From Leptoclinus maculatus (taxonomy: Eukaryota > Chordata > Actinopteri > Perciformes > Stichaeidae): 64,000 nt of DNA. Positions 40,002 to 50,890 of the stretch are shown here, in pieces. The translations under genes and the position numbers were made by a program. The stretch covers positions 8,701,123 to 8,765,122 of the forward strand of contig JAVDOI010000010.1 of assembly GCA_032191485.1 (NCBI GenBank). The letters are read 5' to 3'. Position 1 is the first letter of the stretch; every line of letters begins with the position of its first letter. Under the pieces are notes generated by a model. It did not search any database, was not told where the DNA came from, and saw nothing but the letters and a program-made list of their open reading frames with translations.

Positions 40002-43000
40002 GTAGAAACCCAGGGTTACTGTTCCTGACCTGAGACTATTAAAATCTATTGAGTATGGATAGTTTTACTCAAGGTGGTCAAACTATTAAAGCAGTTAATA
40101 ACACAATATACTGGTTAATTAATTTCTAAATTCTTCATGCTTCCTCTACAGGGACAGTTGAGAATCAACCCAAAGAAATACCATGAAGCTTTCATCCCAT
40201 CTCCTGTAAGTTCAACCCAAAATGTATTTCACAATTTTAATGTTTTGCTGCCTCAACAACTGGATTCTATTAAAGCCCCTTATAGCTATTGTCTACAGTA
40301 CACTGTATGAAAGATATAACTTGGCATGTGATTTCATTGTATCAGCTAGTACATTAACATCTGTCTTGAAAGGTTTACAAAGTTCAAGGCAGGCAGGAGA
40401 CGTCAAGTAATCTCTCTTTATTGTTGCAGGATGACGCACGAGATATATTTCTGGATGGGATTGTAACTCGCAACAGAGCGTTGAATGGAGACGTAGTGGT
40501 GGTGCGAATCCTCCCTCGGGAGCTGTGGAAGGTAGACTTCACCCACTTATCTATGTACAAAATAATTTTAGTTTGTAAGACATCAGTTTTTTTTAAGTTT
40601 CAATATTGTAACCGGCTCCATTTTAGCTCCACAGGACAGCAGTGTGTTGTGCTGAGTGTGGCAGAGGATGATGACTGTTTGTCTGTTTTAGGTTGTGAGG
40701 TCAGACACTGAGTGTGAGGGCGCCAGTGAGTCAGACACCCAGAAAGAAAACACGGTGCGGCCAGCGCAGAAGAAGACGGAGCGCACGCCCAGGCCTGATG
40801 GTGTTTCGGAAGACCAGTGTAGCGACCAGGATGAACTCACCCGCAAAGTGCAGAATACCCCCCTCACTGACACAGGTACTGGGAAGGAGTTGTGATTATA
40901 ACAGCTGTTGCCAATCATAATTAACATGGGTATCAAATTATATTAATTCAGTTGGTATTTGGTAATGGTCAGTGAACTGTGTGTTTGAATGTTTATTTAT
41001 TGGTCTGACGAGAGTATCAATGCACAGACGCAAACACAAATAAAGGCAGTGGTTCAGGTAATCTAAATCTTTCCTTTCATATGATGGAAATAGGGGAACA
41101 TCTGGAAGAGCCCTCAACCCCACGGCCCAATGGGGAAATACTCCAAAAGACTGCTAAAGTGAGCGTCTCGCCTATCAGTTTTCATGTATTTCTTACTCAA
41201 CCCTTCCTGTTTTTCCCTCAAGAATCTTCCAGATAAAAATGACCACAAGAAGCAGGGTTTGTGCCCAGCTCATGAAGCAACGGTCGGGGCATGACGAGAA
41301 GGTTCTATGTGATTTTGATTGCCTCACCCTTCACCAAGTTGCCACAAAAACTTAACTCATTTGGCTACTTTACAATACAAGCTAACTATAAAAATAAACT
41401 AACATTAACGATATCCAAAGACAATCAAAGTATAAAATATAAAAAAAAAAAACTATTTGTCTTCCAGGTGGTGTACATTGTTGAAAAGAAACACTCGAGA
41501 GCTGTGACGGGCTTCCTGAAATTCCTGCCAGATAAGCCTTTTGCCATGTTCTCTCCTGTGGACCACCGTGTGCCACGGATTAACGTTCTCCTTGCCGACT
41601 GTCCCGAAGACTTCAGTTCCCGCCCGGGCGACTACGCCAAAACCTTGTTCATATGTCGGATCACCAACTGGGCAGCTGACAGCAACTTTGCAGAAGGGTG
41701 AGTGTTTCATTCAAAGCTTGATGCGGGGGAACCATTTTAACGACCAAGCTGACTCTCTCCTCATGTTTTTTCTCCAGTCAACTTGCTAAGACTCTGGGTC
41801 AGGCTGGAGAAATCGAGCCAGAGACGGAGGGCATCCTGATAGAGTACGAAGTGGATTTCTCCGAGTTCTCCGATGAGGTGTTGAACTGTCTGCCCAAGAA
41901 CCTGCCCTGGACCATCCCTGCTGAGGAGATGGCAAAGAGGAGAGACCTGAGGTAGCGCTGTGAAGCCAATACATGACCGCTGAATTTCAAGCTTTGCCAT
42001 CCAATGACAGCAAACGCGTATCTAGTTTTAATTTAGGATTTGTATTTATATGATTCCCAAATCCCTGTTTTGTTATGTGTAGGAAGGAGTGTATCTTCAC
42101 CATCGACCCTGCTACCGCCAGAGACCTGGACGATGCTCTGTCCTGTAAACAACTCCCTGATGGTAAACTATCCTAACTGAGGAGCTCCGTAATGATGATG
42201 AATTGTGATTATAGATCTAGATGCTGTTTTTTCCTGTGGGATGTGAGGCTGTGTCATCAACTGTTCTTTTTAAACACAGGTAACTTTGAGCTGGGAGTTC
42301 ACATTGCTGATGTGAGTTATTTTGTGGGGGAGGACAACGCTCTGGATGCCATCGCCAGCCAAAGAGCAACTAGTGTGTACATGGTTCAGAAGGTGAATGT
42401 TCCTTGATCGTCGTCCGTGTTATAGTTAAAACTACTACTTGATCTTACCCCAGTCAAATAAAGCAGTGATGAATGATAATAAACGTACCTGTCTTGTCCA
42501 GGTGATCCCCATGCTGCCCAGGTTGCTGTGTGAGGAGCTGTGCAGTCTCAATCCTCTCACTGACAGACTCACTTTCTCTGTCATTTGGACAATCACACCA
42601 GAGGGGAAGGTATGACCATTGAACTGCTCTCAAACAATGAACGGTTTAGTTCACAGGTTGATTGATTGAAGCTGAAGTTTGGATGGCATTTGCTGTTTTC
42701 CCTCACTGGTTCCACTTCACCTAACTCCCCCCCCCCCCCCCCCACAGATCCTGAGTGAGTGGTTCGGCCGCTCAGTTATCCGCTCCTGCGTGAAGCTGAG
42801 TTACGACCATGCTCAGTCCATGATCGAGGCCCCTGACAAGATGTTCGCTGCCGAGGAACTGCCACCTGCGGACCCCGAGCACCCCATTGATGAGATCCAT
42901 CGGGCTGTGCTCAACCTGCACTCCATCGCAAAGAACCTCCGGGCTCAACGCTTCTCAGGAGGAGCCCTCAGGCTGGACCAGGTCAGCCCTCTTTCCCTCT

Positions 43001-46000
43001 ATGGTTTCCTTTCATAATGTAGCTGGTGATCATGGTTTCAGCACTCCACTCGTGTTCCCTTTTTATCTCAAAATAAGAGTTCATCAAAGATAATTGAACA
43101 GTTTGTTGGTAGACATTATTTTCACATACATGTCTTGTGTTTTTTGTTTCAGTTGAAACTGTCCTTCACCCTGGACAAAGAGACCATGATGCCTCAAGGC
43201 TGCTACGTTTACCAGTACAGAGACAGTAACAAGTGAGTAACAAACCCTCCTCCGATACATCTCTATGTCTGTATCCCTTCCGTTTTTTTTTTTCTTCTTC
43301 ACAATGAAACTTTATTTGACGTGACATGTATATACACTTCACCTCTCAATCGTTCTGGAGTGCTTGCATATCAGTCCTCGTTTGTTAGTGTTTCTCTTTT
43401 TTTTTCTACTGCTCTGGTCATTTAACCGCTGTATCATTCAAACCTGTGTTCTGTAGGTTGGTGGAGGAGTTCATGTTACTGGCTAACATTGCTACAGCCC
43501 ACCACATCCACAACAGATTCCCCCAGCTGGCCCTGCTCAGACGCCACCCTCCACCCAAGACCAAGATGGTGGAGGAGCTGCAGGAGCTTTGTGACCAGTT
43601 GGGAATCGACATAGATCTCTCCTCTGCAGGAGCCTTGCATGTCAGTACTCGCAATACAGCAAATGTAGCCCAGTTTCTGATATCTCAGAAAACATAGAAG
43701 TTATATTTTGTCTGTATTAATGATTAAAACCTTTTATTCTGCGTTTCCGACATGCAGAAGAGTCTCAACACTGCTCTTGGGGATGATGAGTACACCGCTG
43801 CCAGAAAAGAAGTCCTCACCCACATGTGCTCCAGACCCATGCAGGTTAGAGCCGAGTGACAGCTACCTTCTTATTTATCACGCTTGTGTGGAATACATTT
43901 GCTTTTGTAAACCGTTTAATGAGGAAAATGAGACGCCCTCATGTCATGTCATAGTTACCATTAATGAAAAACATGCAAGGGTGAGCATTTAAAGCAATAA
44001 ATGTTGTTGGGCACTATTCTATCATTCTTTAAAGGTAAAAGTTGCATAAACTATTTGATTTTTCTTAAAGAATAAGTTAATGATTATTAGAAAATGAAAA
44101 CATCATGACCCATCCCTACTTAACGTAATACAGAAACATTTAGTTTTGTCAGATTCAAACTGAATATGTACTATTTGAACACAAAACCTTTCCAGTGATA
44201 TTTCTGTGTGTAATGTGTGTTGTTGTTATTTCGCAGATGGCGCTGTACTTCTGTACAGGTGAACTTAAGGATAAGCAGTTGTTTAAGCACTACGCCCTCA
44301 ACGTTCCCCTCTACACGCACTTCACATCGCCGATCAGACGCTACGCTGACCTCGTAGTCCACCGGCTGCTGGCTTCCTCACTGAGTGCGTACCTTCTCCA
44401 CTAAAGTCTCTTTTAGACACACAAAAACAAACGCACACATTTAGATGGATAACAGACGGTCCTGTTTGCTTCATACAGTGGTGCGGTTGTATTGCAGGAC
44501 TGGTTGATGATGTAGAATTTTAAATGCAGAAGAGAACAAAGCAGCCTCAGAGCTCCCGTTGAGTTGATGCATTGTTTGTGCTCCTGCCTCTGCTATTGTC
44601 TCTGCCCTTCCTGCTTCTGTCTGTTCCTACTGTGCGTGTATGTCGGTTTGAAATGTGTGATTTAAAAAAAAAAATGTAATTCTAGTACTCATTATGTGCA
44701 TTGAATATGTTTACGTGCAGATTGTGGGCCTAGTTTGGGGCTGTCGACAGAAGAAGTCCAAAAACAGTCCTCACGCTGTAACGACAGGAAGACTGTGTCC
44801 AAGAGAGTCCAGGAGCTCAGCTCTGAGCTCTTCTTTGGAGTGTTTGTAAAGGTGGGACACATACTTTTCTCTCTCTCATTAAGCTAAGTGTTTATTTTTG
44901 TCCTCCTTTTAAAAAAATTATTAGATTTACTATTTCATCAACCACGACATAAATGAATTGCTTATGAAATGTAGTTTTACATAAATTGAATGACTCCCTT
45001 TTCGGATGTTATAGATCTTTTTTATGACATTAAATACATTTAGTTTTACACTTCATGTTCTTCAGTGTTTAGAGTCATGTTGTCGGGGACTATGGCTTTG
45101 ATGCTGAATGGAGCTTATTTGTTTTTCTCCTCATAATAAAAAGGGTTCGGCCATTCAGCTGGATGATAAATGTGAAATAAGCCCAGATATAAACCAGCTC
45201 ATCAATATCGGGTCTAAAACCATTCCATCAATATCCTGAAGTACTTTTTTGTTTCTGTGCGCCACAGGACTGTGGCCCTCTGGACTCTGAGGCCATGGTG
45301 ATGGGGGTCCTGGATCAGTCCTTTGATGTGCTGGTTCTCCGGTACGGAGTGCAGAAACGCGTCTACTGCAAGGTGAGCTCCAATACACTCCACTTCAAGA
45401 GAGCGATATTGTCGTAGTTTAGTCATAACACACAAAACAATAAGTTTGAACAACATATACAATCCAGTACAATATGGCTGATAAGACACAGACAGAGGCA
45501 TAATGCTTCTTTATATTATATTATTTTGTGTTTTTAGATGTTGCCTTTTTAAAACTGCACACAATTCTGAAACGTGGAGCTAATGCACCAACAAAAATAC
45601 TTACTAACTACTTGTTAAACTCCCACAATCCCGTTCATTTCACTCAAATATAAATTCTAAATCAGCAAGGACTAACATCTTAACGATCGCCACTTTAAAA
45701 CCTCTTTAGTCTTTAATTGTTGACATCATTTCCATTTTTTGAGATTCTTTTGACTCTGTAGATGGTTTTCAATTCAGCGACGTCATCTCACTATATAAGC
45801 AAGGAATATCTGTACGTGTGTCTGTCCTTCACATATCTTGAGAACCGTGTATTGCCGTTTGTTTCCACCTTCAGTCTGTTGTGGGCCTGGACTCGTTCCG
45901 CCATCATAAGGTGGGGAAGAAATCTGAGCTGACTCTCATCTGGTCAGCAGAGGACCACGAGAAAGCTCCAGTAGAGCAGGTGAGAACTGCAAACACGGAA

Positions 46001-46428
46001 AATGCTTGGGTCATGGTTTATAGCCTGTCAATAGGAAATAGGAATATTATTCAATATAAACAGAAATGGCGAAATGAATCTCAGGTTTCACACAGATTAG
46101 CTACCAATATGTTGAGTATAATATCCTCTCAGTTATTAAAGAGCTCCTTTATGCAGCTCTCTCTAAAAGGAATTGTTGGCAGCATAAAGATAAAACAAAA
46201 CAAGATCCTTGAAGAGACGGACCAGCTAGCTGGGGTTAAGATAGTTAGAAAGTGTCTTGGACCAAGCAAGGTGACAGAATGTAAATTGCAATAATCATCA
46301 TTTCTTCTTTCCACTTGCAGGTCATCTCAATCTTCACGTTGGTGGAGGTGCAGCTCAAAGCTGACGGTGCACCCATGAAATACAGCGCAGTGCTCAAGAG
46401 GCCCGAGGAGAACGAGTCAAGCACTTAG
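38999..46428 (+). CDS. dis3l2: DIS3L2 3'-5' exoribonuclease, complete
   Basis: DIS3L2 is a cytoplasmic RNase II/RNB exoribonuclease that works without the exosome. It degrades 3'-oligouridylated RNAs such as pre-let-7 marked by terminal uridylyltransferases, and human loss causes Perlman syndrome. Twenty coding exons join into 3189 nt (1062 residues plus stop) with consistent phases. Order: a lysine-rich N-terminal extension (1-274), CSD1 (about 275-351), an acidic linker (352-434), CSD2 (435-about 565), the RNB domain (about 570-930) and S1 (about 945-1055). The catalytic motif TIDPATARDLDDALSC has Asp577, 583, 585 and 586, all present. There is no PIN domain, which distinguishes it from DIS3 and DIS3L. 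Human DIS3L2 has 885 residues; the excess is at the N-terminus. The start ATG at 38999 is the first in the exon. Confidence 0.95.
40152..41158 (+). CDS. dis3l2: dis3l2 coding exons 3-6: CSD1 and acidic linker
   Basis: Exons are 40152-40205, 40430-40531, 40692-40875 and 41094-41158. The first two carry the CSD1 core: GQLRINPKKYHEAFIPSP, DIFLDGIVTRNRALNGDVVV and RILPRELWKV. The next two encode a poorly conserved acidic and polar linker, SDTECEGASESDTQKEN onward, shorter than the human linker. The junction AK|VVYIVEKKHSR coincides with the human AKVVYILEKKHSR. Confidence 0.88.
41468..41951 (+). CDS. dis3l2: dis3l2 coding exons 7-8: CSD2
   Basis: Exons are 41468-41697 and 41778-41951. The translation VVYIVEKKHSRAVTGFLKFL, MFSPVDHRVPRI, GDYAKTLFICRI and LAKTLGQAGEIEPETEGIL corresponds closely to CSD2 and the approach to RNB. 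An eight-residue segment before ALFSP in the human isoform I know (NSELFRKY) is absent; here the sequence runs LPDKPFAMFSP. Confidence 0.92.
42083..43232 (+). CDS. dis3l2: dis3l2 coding exons 9-13: RNB catalytic core
   Basis: Exons are 42083-42162, 42280-42392, 42502-42609, 42748-42981 and 43153-43232. The first carries TIDPATARDLDDALSC with the metal-binding aspartates. The next exons read FELGVHIADVSYFV, RATSVYMVQKV, IPMLPRLLCEELCSLNP, LTFSVIWTITPEGK, EWFGRSVIRSCVKLSYDHAQ and ALRLDQLKLSFTLDKET. All are recognisable RNB segments with no stop or frameshift. The acceptor of exon 42748 sits behind 17 consecutive C. Confidence 0.93.
43457..46428 (+). CDS. dis3l2: dis3l2 coding exons 14-20: RNB end and S1 domain
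   Basis: Exons are 43457-43640, 43758-43844, 44237-44384, 44721-44851, 45268-45372, 45875-45979 and 46321-46428. Conserved blocks are KLVEEFMLLANIATAHHIH, LALLRRHPPPK, QMALYFCTGELKD, NVPLYTHFTSPIRRYADLVV, CNDRKTVSKRVQEL, MVMGVLDQSFDVLVLRYGVQ, VGKKSELTLIW and ISIFTLVEVQLKADG. The TSPIRRYAD motif is the RNB C-terminal signature. The protein ends ENESST, stop TAG at 46426-46428, shorter than the acidic human tail. Confidence 0.93.
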
Positions 46429-47990
46429 ATGTGCTGAAGAGCACTCAAACGCTTGAATGGAAATTTTGAATTGCACATTTTCTTTTATTGATTGGGTAAC
46501 AAAAAGATAGTCGTAGCTTAGAAGCAGTGTTGCTTTGATCGGGTCAGAGTCACGTTTCAACTGAAGTTCCCACTGAGTTTCAGTGACATTTATGATTTAT
46601 AGTGTTTTAAAACATGTAAACTCTGATGTTTTAATTTCCCACTGATGGGCACACTGTTTTATGTATTTCAGTGGATGGATTTCAAATTGATTTGTGACCC
46701 AGGTCTGACAGGAAAAGAACCGAGTCAGCATTAGTTGTATTTTGCTGTTGATTTATTGACCTTTATGAGGACGTATTGATGTTATTATAACTGTTGTACA
46801 CAGTCTAATGTGTGAAAGCTGATTTTCAGTTTAACATCAATATATTTGTGTTTGCAAAGCAATAGAGAATAACACACTACTAACGTTTACTTATTTGGCT
46901 GTCTTGACTTGCTATGCTGGCTGTAAAATGCCTTCTCGTGGCCAGAGTGACGCTACATGGATGAAACGGTTAAAAAGGTAAAACCTTTGACTGCATCAGA
47001 TGGACAGAACAAGTATCTTAACATTTGCATAGAGACAAAATAACAGCTACCACATGCCATCCAGGATTTTTACATTGTCGTATGTGTTTCTAGTGTTTTA
47101 TACAGGAAGGTTTTTCCGGTTCTTCTTGTGTGTGAATGAAGGGGGCCGACGGGCTTCTTCAGGTCACAGTCATGAAGAACAGCTCGCAGGACTTTTCATT
47201 TGATTTGAATTCTTAAACGTATAGTTCTTGTCTACACTAAGGCATGTTTTCTGTACTTAGTTTGAAAGAGGAGCCAAAGCTTAATCATTTCTCAACTGTT
47301 ATTGTTTTTAATAGAAAACATAGGAACGACTTAAATTGCTGCTGAAAGTGGATGTCGATGAGCTCATGTGCTTCAAATTGTTGTTTGGGGGGGGGGATTT
47401 ATGCTCTGAGTCAGTCAGTTAGACTTGATTTGTGCAGCAGAAATACTTTATGGACCTTATTAATATCAACTGTGAATTTTAGCCTTAATGTAATCGAGCA
47501 GAAAAACACATTTGTTTTGTGACGGTGCACATTTTTAAGTGTTTGTTGGCCCCCCATTTAGTTTTGACTGAGTCAGTGTGCCTCTCTTTAGTTCTCAGTG
47601 CCATGTAGTTTCATAAATCAGCTGCTACCTCTGCACAATTTATTTTTATTTTTATTTTTGAACAAAAGAGCTTTTTTTTGCTCACATAGACTGTCAGTCT
47701 GTGATGTGAACTTTAAATGTATTTTAAACCAGCAAGTTAAATGTTTGTGCAAAACAACTGGACTGACTTAGTAGGATGTGTTTGTGTGATTTAGGGTTGG
47801 AAAAAAATAATAATTCATTCTGCAGTCAAAAGTAAAATTTCTGTCTTTTTGAAAAGTGATATCATGACATGTAACTTTGGTTCTTGTCTGTATTGAACGT
47901 TCAATTGTACTCTGCTAAACCACCATAAGGAGCAATACATAGTTGTCCTTGTCACTATGAAAATAAAAACATACGTGAATGGCTCAAACT
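46429..47990 (+). other. dis3l2 3' UTR
   Basis: AT-rich non-coding sequence follows the stop codon. A polyadenylation signal AATAAA lies at 47962-47967, inside GAAAATAAAAACATACG, with a T-rich stretch about 30 nt later. Use of this site is inferred from position; other AATAAA-like sites further upstream cannot be excluded. Confidence 0.5.
47962..47967 (+). terminator. candidate dis3l2 polyadenylation signal
   Basis: A canonical AATAAA lies 1.5 kb after the stop codon, followed by a T-rich run (GTTGTTTTTTTTAATA) near 47990. Confidence 0.5.
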
Positions 47991-50563
47991 GTTGTTTTTT
48001 TTAATACCAGTGTAAAGATAACTACGTTTTGATGCTAGAGTCACTGAAGAGGAGGAAAAAACACCAGGCAGTGAGTCACTCTGCTGCCAGTGACACACCT
48101 GATAAAACCTGATAAACTGATAAACTACAATGTGGCACTGCCCTCTTCTGTTTAGTTTATATTATGAATAAACAGATAGTCTCTGTGTTCTTTATTACCG
48201 GGGAGTGTTTGTAATGAATCCACCATAAACCCACTGCACTGTCATATAGAAGATAATGAAGAGAGTTGTGTCACAGTTAATGACTGTGCCTTTTTCAGAT
48301 ACAGGTATTATACTCATCACCCCACCAAATAAAACAACAAAGAAAAGCTTTGTCAATATTTTTTCTCCCCTACTTTTTTACAGAAAAGATGACCATCATG
48401 ACCAGATGACTTTTCAGTGTGCCACGTCCTCCTGAAATTCCAGGTCTGCTTTAAAATAGATACTTTTTCTTAACAATGGATCCAATGACTTTTTATATAT
48501 AAATGAGCCATTTGTAGTGAGAAACAAAGAGAACTGATTTAATCCTGAACTCTATCCGTAACAGTCATGGTTTTAGTCGGCCGTCAACTCAACTGCTTTG
48601 ATTCCCCATCACGGCTCTCGTAGCGTAGTTTTTGTTAGTTTGTTTACAACAAAAACTCTGATAAACCCACTGTGCACTGCAGGAGAATCAAGCGGCAAAC
48701 AAAGTTAATGACCACTAGCGAGTGAACAAATGGAGCATTTAGCTAACTGGTGAAGAGCTTTTCCAGCAGGATAGAGATCAAAAGAGAGTGAATATTGCTC
48801 TTGCATTTGTTCGGTAGACACACAAACAACTTGATATAAACGCTAATGGTCTGCTATATGTGCAAATAAGCAACTCTTTGCTTATCTGTTCGGCATCTGC
48901 TGCCCACAAGTGGCCAAAAAGAATCTATGATTTTAGCTTTGGTATTTGTGTGCTTTGGGTTGTGGGTTATTTTTTAGACATGGACAATTCCATACCTCAG
49001 CCCTTTAAACCTTTTGTTGAATAGCAGTCACTTCATGCACTAATAGTCGAATCCAGAGCTATTTTCCTTCCTCGTGTGAATGAGGCTGGACCGAGGGCTG
49101 GGATGCGGTATAAAGGAAACGCTAGTGCACTTGTCATTTTATACTCTAGAGTCAAACTTTTTTTGGTTCATGCACCACTGAGCAACTTTCATGGTTATGA
49201 ACGGGCACCACCTCCATCGCTGTATCCAGCTCTTTTCATACAACCATGAGTAAAACCCTTTAGTGTATTGAATCAACAAGGCTTTTTTTATTGGCTACAA
49301 ATTCAACTTTTTTAATTTGTAAGAAAAAAAAAGAACTTAAAGATCAGTCCGATGAGTTGAGACAGGAAGCTAATCTGTGGCGTAAGAACATTGTACCATC
49401 ACCACACCTAAGTTAACAGGCAGTGTTGAAGTGACTCACCTTTGGAACAGTAGCACGGGCAAATTGCAGTGACGTGTTTTTAATTTTCTTCTCTGCATAC
49501 CTTGAGGAGAATTCCTTATCAGAGCTAAACACATTGACGCCACCCGCAGTGACTCCCTTCTCAGCACAGTGTACTGTTTGACTTTAAACCCACAACCGTA
49601 TGACTTTAGTTGTATAGTTGTGCAGATAACTGACATTTTCCTTTTAAAAGGGAGGTTTCCCTTAAGGTATGAAGTCCAACTTTTAACCTGACACAGTAGA
49701 TAACTGATCGAATGTCATTACAATTGTACCACTACACAAATAATAAGCCTAAAAGCTGGTCCTCCTTCGATTCGAAAGATAGTTTGTTTAATCTCATATT
49801 TACATCTTTATTGCCACGACAGTCCGTGAGATGGGCTCCTCTGATTTCCACATCAAGGGTCCAAAGGATGCACATAAATTCATTACAATGACTATGGTCA
49901 GTCTACGTGAAGGCCATTAAATAAAAAATAAAGTTGTTTAATAACAATATATGTATGAGCTCATTGTTCTAAAATAGCATCCGATTTGTATTTTTACATT
50001 ACATTACAGTCATTTAGCAGACGCTTTATCCAAAACATGACTGCCATTGATTTTTTGGATCAGACTGCATTGCAGATTTCCCCATCAGATAAAAAAAAGA
50101 AATTTGACCAGCGTGGCAGCTGAAGACAAGATATGATATGATATGATATAACCGCATCAGTTTCTCTTCCTCCTCATTTCTGCTACAGCAGGTTCAAAGT
50201 CAAAGTGCCATAAAATTAATCTGTCAGTCAAAGGAGAGCTGCGTCTCTTCCTCCTTCATATTGAGACGGATTGAAGAGCTCGTCGGGACAAACAGCAGCT
50301 CTACAGCCGGCTCAAAGTGTGGGAATTAATGAAGATCACTGATAAAAGGACTGATAGGTAGATCTCTTTTTTGTTACATTACATGCTTTGTTATTCTGTT
50401 ACCCATGTACACTGTAACCATTGGCATTGAGCACAACAGTGGGCTTTAGTTAAGTTTTCTATAATGCCGATGAGCTAAAATCTTAGCTGAACATGATTTT
50501 TTGGAATAATTTTTGCCTTTTCTTTGAAACTTCACAACTCATTATATGGATTTCTCTATGTAG
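47991..50563. other. intergenic region between dis3l2 and myo7b
   Basis: No coding exon was recognised. It includes a fragment of a common fish repeat near 49996-50036 and a short (GATAT)n patch near 50134. The myo7b promoter should lie at its right end, but I cannot place a transcription start. Confidence 0.6.
49996..50036 (+). repeat. fragment of a common teleost interspersed repeat
   Basis: ACATTACAGTCATTTAGCAG followed by ACGCTTTATCCAAA closely resembles a short sequence (CATTTAGCAGACGCTTTTATCCAAAG) found at very high copy in fish genomes as part of interspersed elements. Only this core is recognisable. Confidence 0.55.
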
Positions 50564-50890
50564 GGAGTAGGAACGCAGAAAATTGGTGATGCTGAGAAAG
50601 GTAAGCTGAAAAAATTTGTTATGAGTATGGATTTTATTGATGAGATTACTGCTTCCCAGAAAATACTTCCCTTCAGGCATTCATTCAAGGAAATACTGTA
50701 AACTGATAAAAGGTAGTCACATCATACATTCTGTATTCTGAAGGACATTAAAACACAAAGTTGAATATGTTAACATGTTTATTTTCAGGGGGAGTGGGTC
50801 TGGGTGGACTCTGACATCGGGGTAGCCATTGGAGCGAGAGTCAAAGTAACCCCATCTGGTCAACGGTTACTGGTGGACGATGATGGAAAG
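50564..50890 (+). CDS. myo7b: myo7b coding exons 1-2: start and SH3-like N-terminal subdomain
   Basis: Coding begins at ATG 50589 in a short exon (coding 50589-50600, ATG CTG AGA AAG|GTAAGC), joined to 50789-50890. The joined start MLRKGEWVWVDSDIGVAIGA aligns with MYO7A MVILQQGDHVWMD and MYO7B MSGFRLGDHVWLE, so a tiny first coding exon is expected. An acceptor-like TTTCTCTATGTAG before 50564 suggests that a further upstream non-coding exon exists. The start exon is inferred from family alignment and splice phase, since only four codons are available. Confidence 0.7.

Noticed and set aside
45881..46294. Extension of the dis3l2 exon ending at 45979 into a longer frame
   Set aside because: A GTGAGA donor at 45980 and the conserved continuation VISIFTLVEV at 46321 show the rest is intron.
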